From NCBI RefSeq assembly GCF_963678165.1, contig NZ_OY782755.1:2232001-2296000 (forward strand): DNA of 64,000 nucleotides, written 5' to 3'. Below, piece after piece: positions 26,270-34,615 of the stretch. A model generated the notes under the pieces. That model worked only from the letters and a program-made list of their open reading frames with translations, was not told where the DNA came from and ran no database searches. A program made the position numbers and the translations under genes. The number at the start of each line of letters is the position of its first letter. Within the stretch, counting starts at the first letter, position 1. Source of the DNA: an uncultured Acetobacteroides sp. (GTDB taxonomy: Bacteria > Bacteroidota > Bacteroidia > Bacteroidales > ZOR0009).

Positions 26270-27280
26270 ATGAAAAATCTTAAAACAAAGTACATGGGGA
26301 TAGAATTAGATAACCCCATCATTTTAGGAGCCTGTAATATGGCAAAACATTTGGATGTGCTTAAAAAGGCTGAAGAACATGGTGTCGCTGCAATTGTTTA
26401 TAGATCCTTATTCGAAGAGCAAATACAGCTGGAAAGATTACAGATGGATGAGGAGTTAACTGAATTCAACGATATATATGCGGAAATGCTTACAATTCAC
26501 CCCAATATTAAATTTGCAGGGTGTGAAGAGCACTTGTTGAATATCAGGAAGGCAAAGGAGAGTTTGTCTATTCCGATTATTGCCAGCCTTAATGCAATCA
26601 ATGAAGATACCTGGATAGAATATGCCAAATTATTATGTGAGACTGGAGTTGATGGAATTGAGCTGAATTTATACCAAAGTCCTTCAGATTTCAATAAAGA
26701 GGCAAAAGATATTGAAGAGGAACAGATCAATATTGTAAATAAAATCAAGCAAAACATCTCAATACCAGTAAGCGTAAAATTAAGCCCAGACTATACGAAT
26801 ATTCTGAATTATATTAAAAAGTTGGATGGGGTCGGAGTTGATGCCTTTGTTCTATTTAATTCATTCTTCCAGCCGAATATTGATATCATGAAAGAGAAAC
26901 ATGTCAAATCAATCAATTACAGTAAAGAAGGCGATTTTAAGCAATCTTTGAAGTATACGGGATTGTTATTCGATAATATTCATGCCGACATATGTAGCAG
27001 TCATGGAGTATCAACAGGTGAAGATGTTATCAAACTTATATTATCAGGTTCATCTTGCGTACAGGTAGTCAGTACGGTATACAAGCATGGCTTGACACAA
27101 ATTGGTACTATAAAGAAAGAGTTGGAGGATTGGATGGATCGTAAAAATTATAGTAGTATCGAAGAGTTTAGAGGGAAGCTGTCAAAAAACAAGCTCGATA
27201 GTAATTCATTTGTTTATAGGAGAGCACAGTATGTCGATCTGTTGATGAATTCCGAGAACATTTTTGGCGATTCCCTATAA
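26270..27280 (+). CDS. Dihydroorotate dehydrogenase-like flavoprotein
   Basis: 337 residues from the ATG at 26270 (MKNLKTKYMGIELDNPIILG). An in-frame TTG at 26216 would add 18 residues not typical of the family. TIM-barrel FMN fold: the catalytic-loop region is SIPVSVKLSPDY, and the phosphate-binding end SSHGVSTGEDVIKLILSGSS. The sequence falls in the 'DHOD-like' group, which often accompanies other oxidoreductases in Bacteroidota; the true substrate may not be dihydroorotate. No partner subunit is adjacent. Confidence 0.82.
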   Translation: MKNLKTKYMGIELDNPIILGACNMAKHLDVLKKAEEHGVAAIVYRSLFEEQIQLERLQMDEELTEFNDIYAEMLTIHPNIKFAGCEEHLLNIRKAKESLSIPIIASLNAINEDTWIEYAKLLCETGVDGIELNLYQSPSDFNKEAKDIEEEQINIVNKIKQNISIPVSVKLSPDYTNILNYIKKLDGVGVDAFVLFNSFFQPNIDIMKEKHVKSINYSKEGDFKQSLKYTGLLFDNIHADICSSHGVSTGEDVIKLILSGSSCVQVVSTVYKHGLTQIGTIKKELEDWMDRKNYSSIEEFRGKLSKNKLDSNSFVYRRAQYVDLLMNSENIFGDSL

Positions 27281-27331
27281 AACGATTGCATGCGGCGTAG
27301 ATTCAACCTTATTCTAAAAGAGTAGCTGCAG

Positions 27332-27670
27332 ATGAATCTTAAAAGAGTGTATGAAAAGCCTGAAATGGAAGACGGTATGCGTATCCTCGTGGATAGGCTT
27401 TGGCCAAGAGGACTGACCAAGGAAAGGGCCCGCATAGACTTATGGCTAAAGGGAATTGCGCCCAGCACCGAACTTCGTAAATGGTTTGGGCACGATCCTG
27501 CGAAGTGGGAGCAGTTCAAGGAGCTTTACCATCGCGAGCTTGAAGCAAATGCTGAGCAGGTTTCCATTTTGAAGGATCAACTGAAAGGGGGGACGGTAAC
27601 GTTGCTCTATGCTGCAAAAGATGTAGAGCATAACGAGGCGCTTGTTCTCAAAGAATGGCTTAGTCGCTAG
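27332..27670 (+). CDS. DUF488 family protein
   Basis: 112 residues, cytoplasmic. Motifs RVYEKPEMEDGMRILVDRLWPRGLTKERA and LRKWFGHDPAKWEQFKELY are diagnostic of DUF488. The function is unknown, but members commonly sit near NO and oxidative-stress genes in bacteria, in agreement with the norB neighbourhood here. It is 51 bases after the DHOD-like gene and 52 before the AhpD-like gene. Confidence 0.9.
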   Translation: MNLKRVYEKPEMEDGMRILVDRLWPRGLTKERARIDLWLKGIAPSTELRKWFGHDPAKWEQFKELYHRELEANAEQVSILKDQLKGGTVTLLYAAKDVEHNEALVLKEWLSR

Positions 27671-27722
27671 ACTTTAGGTGCGATTTACATTATATCTTAT
27701 CAACGATTAAAAATAGTATAGC

Positions 27723-28061
27723 ATGAAAGGCGATCAGCTTTATCCCGAATCGTCAAGAGAAAACGTTAAAAAGAGAGCCGAACTTGCGCCTGAGATCTCG
27801 GAAGCCTTCGTAGGCTTTAGCAAGGCAGTATATAAGGAGGGCGCACTATCCGAAAAAACGAAGCAGCTTATAGCAGTTGCGGTGGCGCATGTAACCCAAT
27901 GCCCATACTGCATACGCTCGCATACACGGTTGGCAATGCGTAAGGGGGCCAGCAAGGAGGAGATCATGGAAGCCATTTGGGTGGCTACCGAAATGCGGGC
28001 AGGTGCCGCCTACTCCCATGCAGCCCTTGCTGTCGATGAAATGGATCAGGTGAAGCCATAA
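27723..28061 (+). CDS. Carboxymuconolactone decarboxylase / AhpD-like protein
   Basis: 112 residues, all-helical. The redox motif C60-PY-C63 with His67 (CPYCIRSH) is that of AhpD-like peroxidase partners, pointing to thiol-based peroxide or peroxynitrite defence rather than muconolactone metabolism. It is the last gene of the stress cluster, followed by a strong bidirectional terminator. Confidence 0.9.
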   Translation: MKGDQLYPESSRENVKKRAELAPEISEAFVGFSKAVYKEGALSEKTKQLIAVAVAHVTQCPYCIRSHTRLAMRKGASKEEIMEAIWVATEMRAGAAYSHAALAVDEMDQVKP

Positions 28062-28129
28062 ATACTATCCTTATCTATGGGTGGATAGACTGCGATTGCG
28101 CTCATTTCCTGTTTCTCAATAGATTTATA

Positions 28130-28170
28130 GAAAGTAAAAAGGTCGCCTAGCAGGCGACCTTTTTACTTTC
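28130..28170. terminator. Strong bidirectional terminator
   Basis: A perfect 18-bp stem (core AAAAAGGTCGCC with its complement) and a TAGCA loop lie between the convergent AhpD-like gene and the VIT/VWA gene. T-runs are available on both strands. Confidence 0.85.
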
Positions 28171-28187
28171 TATGTCTAGTCTTTGAA

Positions 28188-31178
28188 TTATTTACCGGGA
28201 GTAAAGGTTATGCTACCAATGGAGATGCTTTCCTTATGATCCTTAAGCTGTACGGCAATGCTTTTTCTTACCTGTTTAGGTGTTCCGTAGTTGGTGTAAA
28301 GGGTAAGGTAGATGGTAACTGGACCAGTAAGGCTTTGTCTTCCATCGGAGAAGTAGTTGGTGAAAACCTTATACTCGCCGGGGATTGCCTTTTTGATGAT
28401 AAACTCTTCGGGACCGTATCCGCCGGTAAAGTCTGCCGATATCTTCCCTCCAGCCTCGGTACGTTTGTGGCTATACATGCATCGCTCTTTTGAAGGATCA
28501 TCTACCCAAAGATCGATATCGTTGTCGTTGGTGCTCCAATCCATTACAATGCGAACATTTTCGGACATTGGCATTATGTACGAAGGTTCTACGTTGGAGA
28601 TGTCGAGTTTTTTACGATGTGCGGCAATAAGCGCGTTCATCTCGTTTAGGATAACCTCCTTAATAATGTCGAATCGGCCCCAGCTCTTGCCCATTATATA
28701 GCAGTAGAGGTCGAGTGCATTTTGGTATTGTCCGCTCAACTCGTAGGCTACTGCTAGGTCGCGGTACGATTGAGGCTCTTCGGGGCGTAACTTCTTTACC
28801 TCTTGGTAAATAAGGATGGCATCGGCGTAGTCGCCCTCCTGCACTAAACGGTGGGCGGCAATCTTTAGCAGCTCCGGATTCTCTGCATCCATTTCGAGTA
28901 AGCTTAACAGAACTCTGATGCCCGTTGCCTTCATCTCTTTCTTGAAGAAGAAGTCGGAAACCTCAATAAAGAAGGCAGGACGATCTGCATTATTTGCCTT
29001 TAGCGCAAAGTAGGTGGAATCGAGCTTATCGGTAACTGTTTCGCGAAGCACGCGGAGGTAAGGAGCATCGGGCATCCAAGGTTGTAGCGCGATAGATTGA
29101 GGCTTTTCCTTTTTCGAGGTATTGCTATACCCCGCTACTACAACTTCGATTGGTTCTTCGCTTTTACGTGCTGCTACTTGCTCTACCGCTTGAAAGGCGG
29201 GTTCCTCCTCTTGTGCAATCTCTCTTACTGCTTCTACAGGAGTTGCTACAATTTCCTGTCCAACATTTTCATCTAGTGGTGCTGCGTTTAACGTGTCTTG
29301 CGAATTCATCTCTTCGCCCTCTGTCACCTCCTCATCGGACCTAATTACAGGAGGTGAGAATCTTACGCGTCCTCCTCGTTTTCCTGTCCTATGCTTCTTC
29401 TTGATAGGTTTTACCGCTGGTTTAGCATTATACCAATCGCTTAGCATTTTTACGTACTGCGCATTCTGAGTGACAATGTTCTCCGATCCATCCGAAGAAG
29501 GTTTTGGGCGGTTAGCCATAATCTGGTTGTACTCGGCACGAAGCTCGGCAGGTGGCTCAATGCCGTACTGTACGTAGTCGTTAATGCTTTCGAGCACCAG
29601 GAAGGAGGTATTACGGGTTACAATGCCAAACTTTTGTCCGAGCTCGGCTATCTCCTCCTTATTCTGCTCGTAGCGGGTGTCCAGCTCGGCGATCTTCATC
29701 TTTGCCCAAACGCGTACTACCGAAGCATCTTGGGGTGCATCTTTACTAATGCTGAATGCTTGAGACTGAGTTACCCCCTGCTTATTACCGTAATTAACGG
29801 TTAGCGTAGCCTTATCGCTAAGAAGTATGCCGCTTAGGCAAATGCTTCCATTTATGGACTGCGAGGTTGTTGGGTAAACATCCTGCATCTTGGTCTTATC
29901 GTAGGTTACGCCAACAAAGCGCTCGTTGTTGCCGAGCATTGGAATAACAGCCGCTTCGACCTGCTGATTTTGTAGGTTGATAGCTTCGCCGTTGGTTTTA
30001 TTGGCAATATACCTTAGCATGCTGGTGTTGCAGCCTGCAGCAGATATAAAGGTGTAAACGGGAACGGATGGCAGCTTAACCTCATCCGTAGAGATGGTGT
30101 TTATCCCATCGGTAAACAGCAAAATCTCGCTTGCCTTACTGCTGAAGCTGATATTGTCGAGGCGCGTTGCCCCATCGTTCTTTACCGATTTCAGGTAGGC
30201 GATAAGGGGAGCGGCATTGTCGGCAACGGTAAACGTTTTGGGAACTGCCACTTCGTGGTTAAAGGTGTAGACCACCACCTGCTTGGCTCCTTTTAGCCTA
30301 TTGAGGTAGACCTCCAGCAGCTGCAGCTCCTTGTCGATGGCTCGGCGATCTGCCGATGAGGAGTTATCCCAGTACACGGCAATGGTGCTTGGCGTTGGCT
30401 TGGTCTGCTGCGCCAGCAAGGGAGCCTGTGCGTATAGGTAGAAGAAGGTTTTACCCTCGAACTCGGTGGTGTAGAGCTGCTCCTTTGACGTGTTAAACTG
30501 GGGAACCGCGAAGCTTATCGCCTTTTCGGGCCTATAGCTGTCGCGCTTAAAACTAAGGTTGTAGGTATTCTCCTGGTTGTCGAAGCTGATGGTGGAGAAG
30601 CCTCCATCGGTACTAGGCGTTTGGCTGGTGCTGCCTTTTACTACGGCAACATCTACGGTAAAGTGGCCAACGGTGTCTATCCCCTCCAGCGGAAGCGAGT
30701 AGAGCAGCTTGCCATTCTTGGCGGTAAGCGTTTCGGTTATGCCGATGGCAACGGTGCGCTTACCGTTGGGGGTAATGGGGTAGATCTTTGTCTTAAAGAT
30801 GTTGCCTTTGGTCTTTTGAACCAGTCCGGGATCTACGCCACGGCGTACGATGGCCTCGAAGGTTTGCCGAGCCTTAATCTTTTCGACGGGAACGCCCTCG
30901 CGCAGCTTACCGTTAACGTCGAGCGCATAGCGGCAGATGTCCTGATCGCCATTAAGCGGAAGCGAGAGCTCGCCCTCCAGCGTGCGCTTGGAGGTGTTGG
31001 TTACCGTCATCTCGAAGCTGGTGGTGGCAATGTTACCCACCACCTTAACCTTTATGGAGAGATCGGTAATCTTGATGGGGTTTTCGGTGTTGCTGCCCGA
31101 CTTAATGCTGATTTGGGCTGCAGAGCCATACCACGCAAAGGTGCCAATGGCAAAGAGTAGGAGTATCCTTACCTTCAT
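28188..31178 (-). CDS. Exported VIT - VWA-like - TPR - DUF2135 protein
   Basis: 996 residues with a Sec signal peptide (about 1-21). The order is: a VIT (vault / inter-alpha-trypsin) domain (about 35-170); a VWA-like domain starting near STIAVYWDNSSSADR (about 265); a Ser/Pro/basic linker (about 600-740, including a KKKHRTGKRGGR stretch); TPR-type repeats (about 770-890); and a C-terminal DUF2135 domain beginning near VRIVMDWSTNDNDIDLWVDD (about 900). The MIDAS-like site is DNSSS. This architecture recurs in Bacteroidota as secreted proteins of unknown function, perhaps in envelope protein assembly. Its promoter lies next to the 21-bp array. Confidence 0.85.
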   Translation of the reverse strand: MKVRILLLFAIGTFAWYGSAAQISIKSGSNTENPIKITDLSIKVKVVGNIATTSFEMTVTNTSKRTLEGELSLPLNGDQDICRYALDVNGKLREGVPVEKIKARQTFEAIVRRGVDPGLVQKTKGNIFKTKIYPITPNGKRTVAIGITETLTAKNGKLLYSLPLEGIDTVGHFTVDVAVVKGSTSQTPSTDGGFSTISFDNQENTYNLSFKRDSYRPEKAISFAVPQFNTSKEQLYTTEFEGKTFFYLYAQAPLLAQQTKPTPSTIAVYWDNSSSADRRAIDKELQLLEVYLNRLKGAKQVVVYTFNHEVAVPKTFTVADNAAPLIAYLKSVKNDGATRLDNISFSSKASEILLFTDGINTISTDEVKLPSVPVYTFISAAGCNTSMLRYIANKTNGEAINLQNQQVEAAVIPMLGNNERFVGVTYDKTKMQDVYPTTSQSINGSICLSGILLSDKATLTVNYGNKQGVTQSQAFSISKDAPQDASVVRVWAKMKIAELDTRYEQNKEEIAELGQKFGIVTRNTSFLVLESINDYVQYGIEPPAELRAEYNQIMANRPKPSSDGSENIVTQNAQYVKMLSDWYNAKPAVKPIKKKHRTGKRGGRVRFSPPVIRSDEEVTEGEEMNSQDTLNAAPLDENVGQEIVATPVEAVREIAQEEEPAFQAVEQVAARKSEEPIEVVVAGYSNTSKKEKPQSIALQPWMPDAPYLRVLRETVTDKLDSTYFALKANNADRPAFFIEVSDFFFKKEMKATGIRVLLSLLEMDAENPELLKIAAHRLVQEGDYADAILIYQEVKKLRPEEPQSYRDLAVAYELSGQYQNALDLYCYIMGKSWGRFDIIKEVILNEMNALIAAHRKKLDISNVEPSYIMPMSENVRIVMDWSTNDNDIDLWVDDPSKERCMYSHKRTEAGGKISADFTGGYGPEEFIIKKAIPGEYKVFTNYFSDGRQSLTGPVTIYLTLYTNYGTPKQVRKSIAVQLKDHKESISIGSITFTPGK

Positions 31179-31219
31179 ACAGTTTTGTCTTACGATTTAT
31201 ATTCTAGAAGTATCTCCTA

Positions 31220-31248
31220 CAAATATATTTTTATTATGGTTCGAGCAA
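31220..31248 (-). promoter_or_regulatory. Promoter of the VIT/VWA protein gene
   Basis: On the minus strand TTG (31246-31248) and TATATTTG (31220-31227) are 18 bases apart; the -7 box is 41 bases from the start codon. The palindrome array starts about 50 bases further upstream. Confidence 0.65.
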
Positions 31249-31297
31249 TCGATCTTTAGCTGCATTTTTCAAAATGAAAGATACTTCTGAGCAAACT

Positions 31298-31563
31298 TTA
31301 GATGCATCTAAACGACTTTCAGATGCATCTAATCAATCTTCAGATGCATCTAAACGACTTTCAGATGCATCTAATCAACTTTCAGATGCATCTAAACGAT
31401 TTTCAGATGCATCTAATCAACTTTCAGATGTATCTAATCAACTTTCAGATGCATCTAATCAGCTTTCAGATGTATCTAAACGACTTTCAGATGCATCTAA
31501 TCAGCTTTCAGATGCATCTAAACGACTTTCAGATGCAACTGTAGAACCTAAAGATGCATCGAA
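31298..31563. repeat. Thirteen-unit array, exact 21-bp period, palindromic core GATGCATC
   Basis: Copies of GATGCATC (some GATGTATC, one GATGCAAC) begin at 31301, 31322, 31343, 31364, 31385, 31406, 31427, 31448, 31469, 31490, 31511, 31532 and 31553, always 21 bases apart. In many units the palindrome extends to TTAGATGCATCTAA or close to it. Linkers alternate between AACGACTTTC and AATCAACTTTC types, so a 42-bp superperiod is visible. An ATG frame (31274-31657) reads the array as a heptad repeat LSDASKR/LSDASNQ with Leu and Ala at coiled-coil a/d positions. It lacks a recognisable promoter or ribosome site, so the DNA-level reading is preferred. Not CRISPR, because there are no unique spacers. 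Confidence 0.85.
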
Positions 31564-31911
31564 TCGATGGGTGCAACGAAGTAGAGCAAAGGGGGAAAAG
31601 CATCTAATTGTTGCGGATCCTCAGAGAAACGCAACATCTAATGCTGCATTTATTTAGCTTTTAAAGTATAGCGGTAGGGAAATATTAATACATTGCAGCA
31701 CTATTTTAAATCGTAAACCTTTAAGTAAGTATTGAGTTAGTTGGTATTTCTTTGGCATCCCGTTCGGGATGGAGGTTTACGGGTAGGATAGATGCACTTC
31801 TATTATAGGAAAGGTATACATACCCCTACAAATTTAAGTTGGTATATGCATTTTGGGGAGGATAGAGGTGTATATATAAAAGAGTTATAGCCAATTTTGA
31901 ACAAACGCAAC
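31564..31911. other. Intergenic region before the KAP NTPase
   Basis: Mostly AT-rich. A perfect 7-bp inverted repeat CATCCCG-TT-CGGGATG (31756-31771) is the only clear structure. No exact TAnnTTTG box was seen for the plus-strand gene. Confidence 0.4.
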
Positions 31912-34134
31912 ATGAAACAAAAAATATCTTCAGACAAACCAGTTTCTTTAAAAATCCAAGACAGATTTCAGAGATATGATTTTTCAAAGCGTGTCGCAGA
32001 AAAAATTGTCAATTCTACTGATAACGACTCTATTGTAATTGGAATATATGGAGCTTGGGGAGAGGGGAAAACTTCTGTAATAAACTTCATTGAACATGAA
32101 CTGGGAACAAATGAAGATATTATTCCTATTCGCTTTAATCCTTGGAGATTTACCGAGGAAGCAACATTGTTAGTTTCATTCTTTAATAAACTCGCTTTAG
32201 AAGTTAAAAAATCCTTTCCCGAGCCAAAAACAGAAAAAATAGGATTTATTGAAAGAACGAAGGAAAAATGGAATGATCGCAAAGGACCGTTAAAAACCAA
32301 TAAAGAAACAATTGGTGATATTATTGAAAAATATGGGAAAATTGTATCCATTTTTGGTGCGGGAGAAGCAGCTGAATCTATAGGCAAAGTCCTGTCAAAT
32401 GTTGATATTGAAACTTTAAAAGAAAGGTTTGAGAAGTTATTGCTTGAAAGCAATAAAAAAATCGTAATCTTCATTGACGATATCGACAGGCTTGATAAAC
32501 AAGAAATTCATGCAATTTTCCGATTAGTAAAATTAACCGCTGACTTCTCGAATACAATCTATATTCTCTCTTTCGACCAAGAAATGGTTGCATCTGCAAT
32601 TGGAGAAAGATTTGGACAAGGAGACAAACAAGCGGGATTAAATTTTCTTGAAAAAATAATTCAGGTTCCTTTAAAAATTCCACAAGCACAACCAGATGCT
32701 TTAAAGCAATATTGCTTTGAACTTGTTGACAATGCAATCAATGAAAGCGGAATTATCCTATCGGAAGATGATGTACAAAGGTTTGTTTCTGAATTTGTTG
32801 GCAATGTATTGTTACGGCTTTCAACACCCCGTTTAGCAGTGAGATATGGAAATACTTTATCTTTCTCATTTCCATTACTAAAAGGTGAAGTAAATATGGT
32901 TGATTTAATGTTAGTTGAATCTTTAAAGATTTTCTATCCGGGCTATTACGAGTTTTTAAAACAAAACTCAAATTATTTTTTAGCATCTTATGATTCTTTA
33001 TATAACAGATATGCAAATGACAAGGAAACAAGAAAAAAAGAACTTCAAGAACACTTGGAAATACTTGGAAAAGATTTAAGCAAGCGGGAAAAGGAAGCCA
33101 TATTTTCTTTATTAAAAGGTTTATTCCCAAGACTTAAAGAAGCCTTTGAAAATACATTTTATCATAAGGGACCAGAAGAGTGGTATAAAGAAAAAAGAAT
33201 TGTTTCACCTGACTATTTTAAGCGATATTTTTCATATGCGGTGCTTAAAGGTGAAATCTCAGATGCTCAGTTTGATAGTTTTATTACTACCGTTAAAGAA
33301 AAAACGCAAACAGAAATAATTATATCCTTCAAAAAACTTATTGAATCAAGTTCAACTAATAACTTTTTGCATAAAATAAGAAGTTTTGAAGAGGACTTAG
33401 ATTGGGAAACATCAAAGAAGTTGGCTTTAAGTATAGGACGCTCAGGTGATATTTTTCCAGAAGACCACTCTGTATTTAACTTTGGCTTTGACCAACCAAA
33501 TTCTCAAGCTGCAATTTTTATTTACCAACTTATAAAAAAGCATGATAATCAGAAAGAAAAATTAGATCTTGCAATTGAGTTAATGCAAACTTCTCAACCA
33601 TTTGAATTTGCTCAAAATATAAATTATTGGCTTAGGACTGGCAAAACGGAGGAGGAAAAAACATTCAGTATAGATGAATATAATACCCTTGCACTTGTCT
33701 CAATAGAACGAGCACTTGAAGAGGCAGGAGAAATTCCTTTTTTTGAAAAATACCAAGAACAAACTTGGTATCTTTTAGAATCATGGTCTGAAATTAAACC
33801 AAAAGAGTTCAATAAGTACATTAGAAATATTTTATCTGAAAATCCTCTAAAAGTTCAAAAATTGATTGAAGTTTTTACTCCAGAGGTAAGTAGTACAAGT
33901 CATCCAGCTCCATACAAATCAAACTTCAAAAAAGAACACTATGATAGATTCAAACAATTCTTTGATAAGGATTTTATTTTCAAATTAATAATGGAAAATT
34001 ATGGTGTAGAAATTAATAAAGAAGGAGTTCAATTTAATGACTATGAAAATACTCAAACTGGAATCAATATCCTGCGACAATACAAACATTGGTATGAAAA
34101 AGAAAACGAAGTAACGATTGAAGAAAAAGAATAA
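31912..34134 (+). CDS. KAP family P-loop NTPase
   Basis: 740 residues from the ATG at 31912 (a TTG at 31897 would add five). Walker A GAWGEGKTS is at about 47-55, followed by the KAP-typical RFNPWRF (about 74-80). Walker B IVIFIDDIDRLD is at about 184-195, then FDQEMVASAI and EKIIQVPLKIP. No obvious transmembrane insert is seen between Walker A and B, unlike many KAP members. The C-terminal half is unrecognised. The gene is visibly more AT-rich than its neighbours, stands alone, and is followed by degenerate repeats, all of which suggest horizontal acquisition. KAP NTPases occur in several anti-phage contexts; a defence role here is inference. Confidence 0.85.
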   Translation: MKQKISSDKPVSLKIQDRFQRYDFSKRVAEKIVNSTDNDSIVIGIYGAWGEGKTSVINFIEHELGTNEDIIPIRFNPWRFTEEATLLVSFFNKLALEVKKSFPEPKTEKIGFIERTKEKWNDRKGPLKTNKETIGDIIEKYGKIVSIFGAGEAAESIGKVLSNVDIETLKERFEKLLLESNKKIVIFIDDIDRLDKQEIHAIFRLVKLTADFSNTIYILSFDQEMVASAIGERFGQGDKQAGLNFLEKIIQVPLKIPQAQPDALKQYCFELVDNAINESGIILSEDDVQRFVSEFVGNVLLRLSTPRLAVRYGNTLSFSFPLLKGEVNMVDLMLVESLKIFYPGYYEFLKQNSNYFLASYDSLYNRYANDKETRKKELQEHLEILGKDLSKREKEAIFSLLKGLFPRLKEAFENTFYHKGPEEWYKEKRIVSPDYFKRYFSYAVLKGEISDAQFDSFITTVKEKTQTEIIISFKKLIESSSTNNFLHKIRSFEEDLDWETSKKLALSIGRSGDIFPEDHSVFNFGFDQPNSQAAIFIYQLIKKHDNQKEKLDLAIELMQTSQPFEFAQNINYWLRTGKTEEEKTFSIDEYNTLALVSIERALEEAGEIPFFEKYQEQTWYLLESWSEIKPKEFNKYIRNILSENPLKVQKLIEVFTPEVSSTSHPAPYKSNFKKEHYDRFKQFFDKDFIFKLIMENYGVEINKEGVQFNDYENTQTGINILRQYKHWYEKENEVTIEEKE

Positions 34135-34615
34135 AAATGGCTTATAACACACGGTATAGTCAACAAGCAGGTTAAGTGGTGACTTACAGCACCGCAGCAG
34201 CTCATCTAAGCGTAGCGTCCTCGCTACGCTTGGTTTATCGAGGCTTCCAGCCTGTTATTACTGCGGTCAGAATCCCCGTTCGGTCGAAGTTGTGCCTCGT
34301 TCGAATCTATCCAATAGGCTCAAGCCTGTTGAAGTAGAATTAGCTGATGCAGGGAACGCTTAGGTAATTAACGATAGGTGGAATACCGAAAGGGGGAAAT
34401 GGTATAAGTAGCTAAAGCAAGAATACCTCGTTCGACTGAAGCTATAGAATAGGCTATAACCTGCAAAGATAGAATTGACAAAGGCTGGGGCTTTCGCCTA
34501 ACGAGGTTTAGATACTTCGTAGCTTCGCTTGATGGCTATGGGCTTAAGCCTTTGCCTAACATGGGGAGCTTGTGCTTGCGAAGAAATCTTAAGAACAGTA
34601 TAAAATACAAAGTGC
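34135..34615. repeat. Gene-free stretch with diverged dispersed repeats and a hairpin
   Basis: A perfect 9-bp hairpin AAGCGTAGC-GTCCTC-GCTACGCTT lies at 34209-34232. Two related segments, about 34293-34347 and 34426-34478, share CCTCGTTCGA, AATAGGCT and TAGAATT in the same order. A third relative lies at about 35853-35902. No gene is supported. It looks like degenerate mobile or intergenic repeat sequence flanking the KAP and TlpA genes. Confidence 0.5.

Noticed and set aside
31298-31563. CRISPR array
   Set aside because: 21-bp period is too short and contains no unique spacers.
31274-31657. A real coiled-coil repeat protein (LSDASNQ heptads)
   Set aside because: The open frame follows from the 21-bp repeat, it lacks a promoter or ribosome site, and the palindromic DNA explains the pattern. 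Kept only as a possibility in a finding.
34305-34320. tRNA T-arm (GTTCGAATC)
   Set aside because: The flanks do not pair as a T stem and no acceptor or anticodon arms are found.
34135-34615. Integron attC sites (GCCTAAC words)
   Set aside because: The paired GTTRRRY boxes and the required hairpin geometry could not be found.
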